In this document: piece after piece, positions 24,206-31,661 of the stretch
Numbering within the stretch: the first letter of the stretch is position 1
How the letters are laid out: each line of letters begins with the position of its first letter
Source of the DNA: Streptomyces sp. CCM_MD2014
GTDB taxonomy: Bacteria; Actinomycetota; Actinomycetes; Streptomycetales; Streptomycetaceae
Direction of reading: 5' to 3'
Assembly: GCF_000772045.1 (NCBI RefSeq)
Contig: NZ_CP009754.1
Location: 5,642,001-5,706,000 of the forward strand
Length of the DNA: 64,000 nt
Position numbers and translations under genes: made by a program
Notes under the pieces: generated by a model
Told to the model about the DNA's origin: nothing
What the model saw: the letters and a program-made list of their open reading frames with translations, nothing else
Databases searched by the model: none

Positions 24206-24952
24206 CTACATGCGGGATCTCAGCACGTCGACCTCGCAGCCCGGTGCGAACGGGTCGAAGCCGTGTTCGGTCAGCCAGCGGACTGCCAGCAGACTCCGCA
24301 ACGACCACCACGCGTGGATCACATCGAGGTCGATGTCGGTGCCGTAGCCGGTGAGGACGTCGTCGAGGTGTTCCTCATGCCCCAGCGTGAAAGTGGCGAG
24401 GTCGTACAGGGCATCGCCCTGGCCCGCCTCGGACCAGTCGATGACGCCCGTGACCTCGTCGCCGTCGACGAAGACGTGCGCGATCTGCAGGTCGCCGTGC
24501 GTGAACGCCGGAGTCCACGGCCGGAGCGCGGCCTCGGCGACCCGGCGGTTGCGGGTGACCAGGTCCGCGGGCAGGAGGCCGTTGGCCACCAGTAACTCGC
24601 ACTCGTCGTCGAGTTCCGCCGCCAGCGCGACGATGCTCCGCCCGGCCCGGCCCGGCCACGACGGAAGCGGCGCGTCGTGCAGCTTCCGGATGGCGGCGCC
24701 CGCCGCGGCCCACGCCGCCGACGACCCGGTCGACGGCCCCCCGAGGCGCCCGAGCGTCGTCCCCGGCAGCGCGGTGATCGCGAGCACGGGCGGCTTGTGC
24801 CACAGGACCTTCGGGGTCGGGACCGGCGCGAGGGACATCGCCTCGACCTCGACGTCGATGCGCGCCTGATCGGCGTCCACCTTCAGGAACAGGTCGCCCA
24901 CGCGCAGAGTCGCGCGCTCGGAATGGGCGACGACGACTTCGACCTCATCCAT
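24206..24952 (-). CDS. Phosphotransferase (APH family) protein
   Basis: The 248-residue kinase-fold protein has N-lobe LRVGDLFLKVDADQARIDVE (invariant Lys), a phosphate-sensing TALPGTTLGRLGG, catalytic loop PAFTHGDLQIAHVFVDGDEV (about 160-179) and GVIDWSEAGQGDALYDLATF (DW metal site). The length is near the family minimum. The ATG at 24952 lies 45 bases beyond the stop of the ATPase-domain gene on the same strand. Substrate unknown; these APH-like proteins are abundant in Streptomyces and mostly not resistance enzymes. Confidence 0.82.
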   Translation of the reverse strand: MDEVEVVVAHSERATLRVGDLFLKVDADQARIDVEVEAMSLAPVPTPKVLWHKPPVLAITALPGTTLGRLGGPSTGSSAAWAAAGAAIRKLHDAPLPSWPGRAGRSIVALAAELDDECELLVANGLLPADLVTRNRRVAEAALRPWTPAFTHGDLQIAHVFVDGDEVTGVIDWSEAGQGDALYDLATFTLGHEEHLDDVLTGYGTDIDLDVIHAWWSLRSLLAVRWLTEHGFDPFAPGCEVDVLRSRM

Positions 24953-24997
24953 GGGCGGCCAGTATTCCGGGGTAGATCGCCGGCGTCGCCGGATTTC

Positions 24998-25408
24998 TCA
25001 GGCCGCCGACAGCTCGCACCACACGTACTTCCCCCGGTTGCCGTGTCTGGCCAGCGGGTGCCAGCCCCATACGTCGGCGCAGGCCCGCACCAGCGCCAGC
25101 CCCCGCCCCTCCTCCAGCTCGGTCACCCTCTCGAACTTCGCGGGCGGCTCCGGAGGTTCGGGGTCCGCGTCCCACGCCCCGATCCGCAGCGTGCTCGGCG
25201 GCGACCAGCGGATGCGGAGGGCGGCGGGGCCTTTGGTGTGCCGTACGGCGTTGGAGACCAGCTCCGTGGCGAGCAGTTCGGCGACGTCCACGAGGCGGAT
25301 CAGGCCGTGCATCGTGAGGACCAGACGGAGGGTGCGGCGGCTGATGGTGACGGCGCGCAGGTCGTTGGGGACGTAGAGGGAGTACTCCCACGGTTCGTTT
25401 TCGGGCAT
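24998..25408 (-). CDS. HATPase_c (RsbW/SpoIIAB-like) regulatory ATPase
   Basis: The 136-residue GHKL ATPase has an N-box ATELVSNAVRHTKG (about 47-60), AWDADPEPP in the G1 position and the G2-like EEGRGLALVRACADVWGW. It lacks a histidine-kinase dimerisation domain, so it is an anti-sigma-like serine kinase or a protein-binding module. It is divergent from a DUF5753 HTH regulator followed by a DUF397 gene, the trio found many times in Streptomyces genomes (AbaA/WhiJ/BldB-like loci) and linked to development and antibiotic control. The partner sigma factor is not in the window. Confidence 0.85.
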   Translation of the reverse strand: MPENEPWEYSLYVPNDLRAVTISRRTLRLVLTMHGLIRLVDVAELLATELVSNAVRHTKGPAALRIRWSPPSTLRIGAWDADPEPPEPPAKFERVTELEEGRGLALVRACADVWGWHPLARHGNRGKYVWCELSAA

Positions 25409-25542
25409 GCGGGACTCCTCGCAGAGGGCGGTGGGGTGAGGGCGGGGCCCGGTGTCATTGCCGCAGCCGTCATGGCAGGACGGGGCGGTGCGCTTCCGGT
25501 GACCCGGTGTCGCACGGTGTGCGTCGCGTCACCGACGGTAGA

Positions 25543-25554
25543 TCTAAATTTAGA
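25543..25554. promoter_or_regulatory. AT-rich 12-bp palindrome upstream of the WhiJ-like regulator
   Basis: TCTAAATTTAGA is a perfect palindrome and strikingly AT-rich for this genome. It lies 72 bases before the HTH gene and 134 before the divergent ATPase gene. Candidate operator for the DUF5753 regulator; it contains a TAAATT hexamer that could act as a -10. Confidence 0.55.
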
Positions 25555-25626
25555 GACGCGGCAAGTCGATCGCGTAATCTGACGCCGAACGAGTTGCGCC
25601 AACGGGCGGGTAAGGAGGGCCAGTCG

Positions 25627-26463
25627 ATGGTAAAGAGGCGCGAACCAACGGCACGTCAGGTGCGACTGGCTACCGAATTGCGCAGGCTCCGAGAAGCGGC
25701 GGGACTCAACTCCCGCCAGGCGGCGGAGCTGCTCGGTGTGGCACCCGCCCAGATCACCCACATCGAGTCCGCCCTCGCGGGTGTGAGTGAGCAGCGAGTT
25801 CGCCGCCTGGCCTCCCACTACGCCTGTACCGACGAGAAGTTCATCGACGCCCTCGTAGCCATGGCCACCGAACGGACGAACGGCTGGTGGGAGGAGTATC
25901 GCGGCCTCCTGCCCACGTCATTTCTGGACCTGTCCGAGCTGGAGCACCACGCCAGATTCCTCCGCCACGTGGCGATCCTGTACGTGCCGGGACTGCTGCA
26001 GACCGAGGACTACTCGCGCGCCGTCTTCTCCGCAAGATTGCCCGAACTGACCGCCGAGGAGCTGGAGTTGCGTATTCAGCACCGCAGGGCCCGGCAGAAG
26101 TTCACCACCCCTTACGAAGCGGTGGTCCATGAGGCGGCGCTCCGCATCAGGGTCAGCGACCGTGCCACTTCGAAGGCGCAACTGGCGCGACTCCTGGAGC
26201 TTTCCGAGGCGGACCATGTCACCGTACGCGTCATCCCCTTCGACCTGGACGGTTTCTCCGGAGCCTCCAGCACCATGACCTACGTGGGCGGCCCTGTACC
26301 CAAGCTGGACACAGTGGTGCGCGACGCACTGCACGGATCGGCGTTCATCGATTCCGAGGCTCAGCTCAACACCTATCGAACGAGCTTTCTTAAGGTGGAG
26401 TCCGAATCGCTCGACCCTGAACAGTCGCGTGACTTCATCCACAGCCTGTCGAAGGAGATCTGA
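25627..26463 (+). CDS. XRE-family HTH regulator with DUF5753 domain (WhiJ-like)
   Basis: The 278-residue regulator has residues 10-70 as an XRE helix-turn-helix (LATELRRLREAAGLNSRQAA, ELLGVAPAQITHIESALAG) and residues 95-270 as DUF5753 (ELEHHARFLRHVAILYVPGL, LQTEDYSRAVFSARLPEL, RRARQKFTTPYEAVVHEAAL, VRVIPFDLDGFSGASSTMTY). GGAGGG precedes the ATG. The small DUF397 gene follows after five bases, as in other WhiJ-like loci, where the small protein modulates the DNA-binding partner. DNA target unknown; the palindrome at 25543 is a candidate. Confidence 0.92.
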   Translation: MVKRREPTARQVRLATELRRLREAAGLNSRQAAELLGVAPAQITHIESALAGVSEQRVRRLASHYACTDEKFIDALVAMATERTNGWWEEYRGLLPTSFLDLSELEHHARFLRHVAILYVPGLLQTEDYSRAVFSARLPELTAEELELRIQHRRARQKFTTPYEAVVHEAALRIRVSDRATSKAQLARLLELSEADHVTVRVIPFDLDGFSGASSTMTYVGGPVPKLDTVVRDALHGSAFIDSEAQLNTYRTSFLKVESESLDPEQSRDFIHSLSKEI

Positions 26464-26468
26464 GCCCC

Positions 26469-26666
26469 ATGGACAACTGGCGCAAGTCCTCCCACTCGGG
26501 TCCGGGGGACGGCAACGAATGCGTGGAGATAGCCACGTCGGCTACCCACGTCGCCGTTCGTGACAGCAAGGCCCCCGCCCGAGCCACCCTCAGCTTCCCC
26601 CGCGCCGCCTTCACGCGCTTCCTCGCGACGGTGGAGGAGCCGGAGGGAACCCCGCCTCCCCGCTGA
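26469..26666 (+). CDS. DUF397 small protein
   Basis: This 65-residue protein starts MDNWRKSSHSGPGDGNECVE, the hallmark of DUF397 (W-x-KSS-xS-GxxGNCVE), followed by VAVRDSKAP and a helix with FTRFLATV. It is encoded directly behind the DUF5753 regulator, with which such proteins are thought to interact. Its 3' end overlaps the end of the convergent frameshifted gene by about 57 bases. Confidence 0.93.
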   Translation: MDNWRKSSHSGPGDGNECVEIATSATHVAVRDSKAPARATLSFPRAAFTRFLATVEEPEGTPPPR

Positions 26667-27175
26667 CCCAGCACACCTCACCGGGGCTGCCGTCGCCCAC
26701 GTCGAACTGGCAGCACTCGGCGCCGACGGCGGCGGCGAGGTCGGTGAACGTCTTCCTGATGCTCGCCGACCGCTCGAACAGGCGGCTCATGCCCGACGTC
26801 GCCGCCCAGAACTCCAGGGAGGCGTACCGGGGATCGAGGAGGGGAAGGGAACCGGACCGTCAGGTAGACGTACCCGATCCGGACCCGTCCGTTCTCCTCG
26901 GGCGGGAGTCCATACGACTCCGCGTACGCCCGCACCGCGTCGTCGACCGGGAACATGAGGGACGTGTCCAGGTCGAACGTGTCGATCGAGGAGCAGTCGA
27001 CGGGCTCGCTGCGGAAGCCGGACGTGAACGGGAGGGTGATCCGCTCGCCCCCGGGCAGCGTGACGTCGAGCGGCGGCACATCCCGGGACGGGGACGCCAA
27101 CTCGGCCACGGCGGCCAGCGCCCCCGAGACGTTGCGCGGCCGCAGGTGGATGTCGTAGCCGTAGGTCAGGCCCAT
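26610..27175 (-). pseudogene. Hypothetical gene interrupted by a single-base frameshift
   Basis: Two coding halves lie in different frames. The first, from ATG 27175 (MGLTYGYDIHLRPRNVSGAL ... VRIGYVYLTVRFPS), stays open to 26841-26844, a run of four G on the plus strand. Removing one base there joins it to a second half (LLDPRYASLEFWAATSGMSR ... GAECCQFDVGDG, VCWVSGE) ending at TGA 26612-26610. The joined product would be about 188 residues, soluble, and I do not recognise its family. Either a true inactivating +1 change or a sequencing error in the homopolymer. The intact gene would overlap the DUF397 gene tail. Confidence 0.65.
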
Positions 27176-27220
27176 GCCCCCGATCCTGCCGGACCGTGCA
27201 CCGCTGTCACACCCCACCGG

Positions 27221-27226
27221 TACCGT
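27221..27226 (+). promoter_or_regulatory. TACCGT -10-like box, probable leaderless start of recD2
   Basis: TACCGT ends seven bases before the recD2 ATG, with no Shine-Dalgarno sequence between. That spacing places transcription start at the ATG, the layout of leaderless Streptomyces genes. The same hexamer and spacing occur before the gene at 42051. Confidence 0.5.
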
Positions 27227-27232
27227 CGGATC

Positions 27233-29494
27233 ATGCCCACCCAGCCCCCCGCGGCCCCCGGCGAGCGGCGGCTCGCCACTCTCGAAGGCGTCCTGGAGCG
27301 GATCACGTACGCCAACGAGGAGAACGGCTACACGGTCGCCCGCGTCGACACCGGCAGAGGCGCCGGCGATCTGCTCACCGTCGTCGGCGCGCTGCTCGGC
27401 GCGCAGGTGGGGGAGTCGCTGCGGATGGAGGGGCGCTGGGGGTCCCACCCGCAGTACGGCAAGCAGTTCCACGTGGAGAACTACACGACGCTGCTGCCCG
27501 CCACCGTGCAGGGCATCCGGCGTTATCTGGGGTCCGGGCTGGTCAAGGGGATCGGGCCGGTCTTCGCCGACCGGATCACGCAGCACTTCGGGCTGGACAC
27601 GCTCACCATCATCGAGGAGGAGCCCAAGCGGCTCATCGAGGTGCCCGGGCTCGGGCCCAAGCGGACCAAGAAGATCGCCGACGCCTGGGAGGAGCAGAAG
27701 GCGATCAAGGAGGTCATGCTCTTCCTCCAGACCGTCGAGGTGTCCACGTCGATCGCGGTGCGGATCTACAAGAAGTACGGGGACGCGTCGATCTCCGTCG
27801 TCAAGAACCAGCCCTACCGGCTCGCCGCCGACGTCTGGGGCATCGGGTTCCTCACGGCCGACAAGATCGCCCAGTCCGTCGGCATCCCGCGCGACAGCCC
27901 GGAGCGCGTGAAGGCCGGGTTGCAGTACGCGCTGTCGCAGGCCACCGACCAGGGGCACTGCTACCTCCCCGAGGAGAAGCTGATCGCCGACGCGGTGAAG
28001 CTGCTCCAGGTGGACACCGGGCTCGTCATCGAGTGCCTGGGCGAGCTGGCCGCCGAGCCGGAGGACCCGGACGAGGATCCCGGGGTCGTGCGGGAGAAGG
28101 TGCCGCATCCGGAGGGGGGTGAGCCGGTCACCGCCGTCTATCTCGTGCCCTTCCACCGGGCCGAGCTGGCCCTGGCCGGGCAGTTGCGGCGTCTCCTCCA
28201 CACGGAGGAGGACCGGATGCCCGGCTTCCAGGACGTGGCCTGGGACAAGGCGCTCGGGTGGCTGAGGGGGCGCACGGGCGCCGACCTCGCGCCGGAGCAG
28301 GAGGCGGCCGTCAAGCTCGCGCTCAGCGAGAGGGTCGCCGTCCTCACCGGCGGGCCGGGATGCGGCAAGTCCTTCACCGTGCGGTCCATCGTGGAGCTGG
28401 CGCGGGCCAAGAAGGCGAAGGTCGTGCTCGCCGCACCCACCGGGCGGGCCGCCAAGCGGCTCTCCGAGCTGACCGGCGCCGACGCGTCCACCGTGCACCG
28501 GCTGCTGGAGCTGAAGCCCGGCGGCGACGCGGCCTACGACCGGGAACGGCCGCTCGACGCCGACCTGGTCGTGGTGGACGAGGCGTCGATGCTGGACCTG
28601 CTCCTCGCCAACAAGCTCGTGAAGGCCGTGCCGCCCGGGGCCCATCTGCTGCTCGTCGGGGACGTCGACCAGTTGCCCAGCGTGGGGGCCGGGGAAGTGC
28701 TCCGGGACCTGCTCGCGCCCGGCAGTCCCGTGCCCGCCGTCCGTCTCACCCGCGTCTTCCGGCAGGCGCAGCAGTCCGGGGTCGTCACCAACGCCCACCG
28801 GATCAACGCCGGGCAGCACCCCGTCACCGACGGGATGAAGGACTTCTTCCTCTTCGTCGAGGACGACACCGAGGAGGCGGGGCGGCTCACCGTGGACGTC
28901 GCCGCGCGGCGCATCCCCGCGAAGTTCGGGCTCGACCCGCGCCGGGACGTGCAGGTGCTGGCGCCCATGCACCGGGGACCCGCCGGGGCCGGGACGCTGA
29001 ACGGGCTGCTCCAGCAGGCCGTCACCCCGGGGCGTCCGGACGTGCCGGAGAAGCGGTTCGGCGGCCGGGTGTTCCGGGTCGGCGACAAGGTTACCCAGAT
29101 CCGCAACAATTACGAGAAGGGCGAGAACGGCGTCTTCAACGGCACCGTCGGCGTCGTCACCTCGCTCGACCCGGTGGACCAGCGCCTCACCGTGCTGACG
29201 GACGAGGACGAGGAGGTGCCGTACGACTTCGACGAACTCGATGAACTGGCGCACGCCTACGCGGTGACCATCCACCGGTCCCAGGGGAGCGAGTACCCGG
29301 CGGTGGTCATCCCCGTGACGACCGGCGCCTGGATGATGCTCCAGCGGAACCTGCTGTACACGGCGGTCACCCGGGCGAAGAAGCTGGTCGTGCTCGTCGG
29401 GTCGCGCAAGGCGATCGGACAGGCGGTGCGGACGGTGTCGGCCGGACGGCGCTGTACGGCGCTCGACTTCCGGCTGGCGGGCCCCCGGCCCTGA
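27233..29494 (+). CDS. recD2: RecD2-type SF1B DNA helicase
   Basis: The 753-residue helicase lacks RecBC partners. The N-terminus has the OB/HhH region (LEGVLERITYANEENGYTVA at 17-36, GIRRYLGSGLVKGIGPVFAD and VPGLGPKRTKKIADAWEEQK). The motor carries Walker A LTGGPGCGKSFTVRSIVELA (about 373), DLVVVDEASMLDLLLA (motif II), LVGDVDQLPSVGAGEVLRDL (motif III) and motif VI AVTIHRSQGSEYPAVVIPVT. Acts 5'-3' on DNA, probably in recombination-linked repair. Start is the ATG preceded by a TACCGT box. citA follows downstream. Confidence 0.92.
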   Translation: MPTQPPAAPGERRLATLEGVLERITYANEENGYTVARVDTGRGAGDLLTVVGALLGAQVGESLRMEGRWGSHPQYGKQFHVENYTTLLPATVQGIRRYLGSGLVKGIGPVFADRITQHFGLDTLTIIEEEPKRLIEVPGLGPKRTKKIADAWEEQKAIKEVMLFLQTVEVSTSIAVRIYKKYGDASISVVKNQPYRLAADVWGIGFLTADKIAQSVGIPRDSPERVKAGLQYALSQATDQGHCYLPEEKLIADAVKLLQVDTGLVIECLGELAAEPEDPDEDPGVVREKVPHPEGGEPVTAVYLVPFHRAELALAGQLRRLLHTEEDRMPGFQDVAWDKALGWLRGRTGADLAPEQEAAVKLALSERVAVLTGGPGCGKSFTVRSIVELARAKKAKVVLAAPTGRAAKRLSELTGADASTVHRLLELKPGGDAAYDRERPLDADLVVVDEASMLDLLLANKLVKAVPPGAHLLLVGDVDQLPSVGAGEVLRDLLAPGSPVPAVRLTRVFRQAQQSGVVTNAHRINAGQHPVTDGMKDFFLFVEDDTEEAGRLTVDVAARRIPAKFGLDPRRDVQVLAPMHRGPAGAGTLNGLLQQAVTPGRPDVPEKRFGGRVFRVGDKVTQIRNNYEKGENGVFNGTVGVVTSLDPVDQRLTVLTDEDEEVPYDFDELDELAHAYAVTIHRSQGSEYPAVVIPVTTGAWMMLQRNLLYTAVTRAKKLVVLVGSRKAIGQAVRTVSAGRRCTALDFRLAGPRP

Positions 29495-29603
29495 AGCCTT
29501 CCCGTAAACCTCCCGGCCCGTGTGAAAAAAATGATCGATCAAACGAGTCGGAAAGGTCACACAGCACTTCCGGATGGGCCCCGCAGGGGGCAGGATGAGC
29601 AAG

Positions 29604-29626
29604 TTGACGGCACTGAGTGCCGTCAA
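29604..29626. promoter_or_regulatory. Perfect 23-bp dyad upstream of citA
   Basis: TTGACGGCAC (29604-29613), spacer TGA, GTGCCGTCAA (29617-29626): a perfect 10-bp inverted repeat about 105 bases before the citA start. It contains TTGAC in both orientations. It could be an operator, or a terminator stem for recD2 although no T run follows. In the rest of 29495-29731 I see only an A-rich stretch with GATCGATC and no gene. Confidence 0.65.
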
Positions 29627-29731
29627 TAGGCCCGATGGGCGACCCCGAGTGCACTCTCCTGAGCCAAGTGGGGGATGGTAGAGACAGTCAGGGCACCTCG
29701 AAGATGAGGCACTACGTCGGTGAGGGAAGAC

Positions 29732-31021
29732 GTGAGCGACAACTCTGTAGTACTGCGGTACGGCGACGGCGAGTACACCTACCCGGTGATCGACAGCACC
29801 GTCGGCGACAAGGGCTTCGACATCGGGAAGCTCCGCGCCCAGACCGGGCTGGTGACGCTGGACAGCGGTTACGGCAACACCGCCGCCTACAAATCCGCCA
29901 TTACCTATCTGGACGGCGAAGCCGGCATCCTGCGGTACCGCGGCTACCCGATCGAGCAGCTGGCCGAGCGCTCCTCCTTCGTCGAGGTCGCCTACCTGCT
30001 GATCAACGGTGAGCTGCCGACCGTCGACGAGCTGTCCGCGTTCAAGGACGAGATCACGCAGCACACCCTGCTGCACGAGGACGTCAAGAACTTCTACAAG
30101 GGCTTCCCGCGCGACGCCCACCCGATGGCCATGCTGTCGTCGGTGGTCTCCGCGCTGTCGACGTTCTACCAGGACAGCCACAACCCGTTCGACGAGCGTC
30201 AGCGCAACCTCTCGACGATCCGGCTGCTCGCGAAGCTTCCGACGATCGCGGCCTACGCGTACAAGAAGTCGATCGGCCACCCGTTCGTCTACCCGCGCAA
30301 CGACCTCGGCTACGTCGAGAACTTCCTGCGCATGACCTTCTCGGTCCCGGCGCAGGAGTACGAGCTGGACCCGACGGTCGTCGCGGCCCTCGACAAGCTG
30401 CTGATCCTGCACGCGGACCACGAGCAGAACTGCTCGACCTCCACCGTCCGCCTGGTCGGCTCCTCGCAGGCGAACATGTTCGCCTCGATCTCCGCCGGCA
30501 TCAACGCCCTGTGGGGCCCGCTGCACGGCGGCGCCAACCAGTCGGTGCTGGAGATGCTCGAGGGCATCCGCGACGCGGGCGGCGACGTCGACTCCTTCAT
30601 CCGCAAGGTGAAGAACAAGGAGGACGGCGTCCGCCTGATGGGCTTCGGCCACCGGGTCTACAAGAACTTCGACCCGCGCGCCAAGATCATCAAGGCCGCC
30701 GCGCACGACGTTCTCTCCGCCCTCGGCAAGTCCGACGAGCTGCTGGACATCGCGCTCAAGCTGGAGGAGCACGCGCTCTCCGACGACTACTTCGTCTCGC
30801 GCAGCCTCTACCCGAACGTCGACTTCTACACCGGCCTCATCTACCGGGCCATGGGCTTCCCGACCGAGATGTTCACGGTCCTGTTCGCCCTCGGCCGGCT
30901 GCCGGGCTGGATCGCCCAGTGGCACGAGATGATCAAGGAGCCGGGTTCCCGCATCGGCCGCCCGCGCCAGATCTACACGGGCGTCGTCGAGCGCGACTTC
31001 GTCCCCGTCGAGGCGCGCTGA
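29732..31021 (+). CDS. citA: Type II citrate synthase
   Basis: The 429-residue citrate synthase condenses oxaloacetate and acetyl-CoA at TCA-cycle entry. Active-site residues are visible: His in LWGPLHGGANQSVLEML (about 266), His in GFGHRVYKNFDPRAKI (about 305) and Asp in NVDFYTGLIYRAMG (about 363). The start YGDGEYTYPVIDSTVGDKGF matches the N-terminal domain of Gram-negative-type enzymes. GTG 29732 is chosen over 29720 because GAGGGAAGA lies between them at correct spacing. It is followed by a canonical terminator. Near identity to S. coelicolor citA is my recollection. Confidence 0.95.
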   Translation: MSDNSVVLRYGDGEYTYPVIDSTVGDKGFDIGKLRAQTGLVTLDSGYGNTAAYKSAITYLDGEAGILRYRGYPIEQLAERSSFVEVAYLLINGELPTVDELSAFKDEITQHTLLHEDVKNFYKGFPRDAHPMAMLSSVVSALSTFYQDSHNPFDERQRNLSTIRLLAKLPTIAAYAYKKSIGHPFVYPRNDLGYVENFLRMTFSVPAQEYELDPTVVAALDKLLILHADHEQNCSTSTVRLVGSSQANMFASISAGINALWGPLHGGANQSVLEMLEGIRDAGGDVDSFIRKVKNKEDGVRLMGFGHRVYKNFDPRAKIIKAAAHDVLSALGKSDELLDIALKLEEHALSDDYFVSRSLYPNVDFYTGLIYRAMGFPTEMFTVLFALGRLPGWIAQWHEMIKEPGSRIGRPRQIYTGVVERDFVPVEAR

Positions 31022-31067
31022 GCCGTACGGCACCCCCGCAGCGCACCCGGGCACCGCGCATCCGGTG

Positions 31068-31101
31068 AGTCCCGTACCGCCCCGAGTGGTACGGGACTTT
31101 T
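31068..31101 (+). terminator. Rho-independent terminator of citA
   Basis: AGTCCCGTACC (31068-31078) pairs with GGTACGGGACT (31088-31098) over a 9-base loop, followed by T residues. It lies 47 bases after the citA stop. Confidence 0.9.
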
Positions 31102-31529
31102 CCGTGCCCGAACCCCTGAAAAGGGGTGCGGGACAGCAGAAGGCGCCCTGGCGCCGGTCCCCCCACGGGCCGACGAACCAGGGCGCCTTCCCATGTCCCG
31201 GTGCGGATTCCCCCCACGGGATCCGGCCGGGCGTCTGTGAGGACAGCGCCTGAATCGCTGTGTCGTGCTCTTCGCTTCGTGCTCTTCGTGTCGTGCTCGT
31301 CGTGCGGTCTGCCGGGACAACGCACGCCCGGGAGGGCCGCTCAAAGCTTCCCGGTGTACGTGTCCCGGCAACGCAGCTCTGGGAAAGTCCCCCAAGACAT
31401 CCCCAGATGCCAGGTCGCGCCCCCCAAGACGCTGCCTGACATCGCCAACTTAGACCTTCGAACCCCTTCGATGGTTACGTTCGCATCACTGTGATCTGCG
31501 TCTCTTGCATATGTCCTTTACGTGCGCAA
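31102..31529. other. Gene-free stretch with a long hairpin between citA and copA
   Basis: No protein gene with plausible codon use is visible in this stretch. A strong hairpin has arms AAGGCGCCCTGG (31140-31151) and CCAGGGCGCCTT (31178-31189), perfect over 12 bp with a 26-base loop. From about 31430 to 31525 the DNA is unusually AT-rich for the genome. The stretch is a reasonable place for a small RNA or long 3' regulatory region, but no promoter could be assigned with confidence. Confidence 0.4.
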
Positions 31530-31554
31530 GAGCCCCGTACGTCGTGCGGGGCTC
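31530..31554. terminator. Hairpin downstream of copA
   Basis: GAGCCCCG (31530-31537) and CGGGGCTC (31547-31554) form a perfect 8-bp stem with a 9-base loop, 108 bases beyond the copA stop. It can end the minus-strand copper operon, or a plus-strand RNA from the preceding AT-rich stretch. Confidence 0.6.
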
Positions 31555-31661
31555 AAGCGTAAGGAAGATGCGCGAGCCTTGTGAAGAGCTTATGTGAGGT
31601 GGGTGCCGGACTCCAGAGGCTCAGCCCCACGACCTGCGTGAAATGCGGACCGGTGCGAGGG

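Noticed and set aside
29720..29731. Upstream GTG as start of citA
   Set aside because: The ribosome site lies between the two GTGs, and conserved sequence begins at 29732.
26678..31054. A 1458-codon open frame on the minus strand
   Set aside because: It is antisense to recD2 and citA, has the Asp/Val/Gly/Arg-rich composition of an antisense shadow and no domains. Only its first part, read from 27175, is coding-like.
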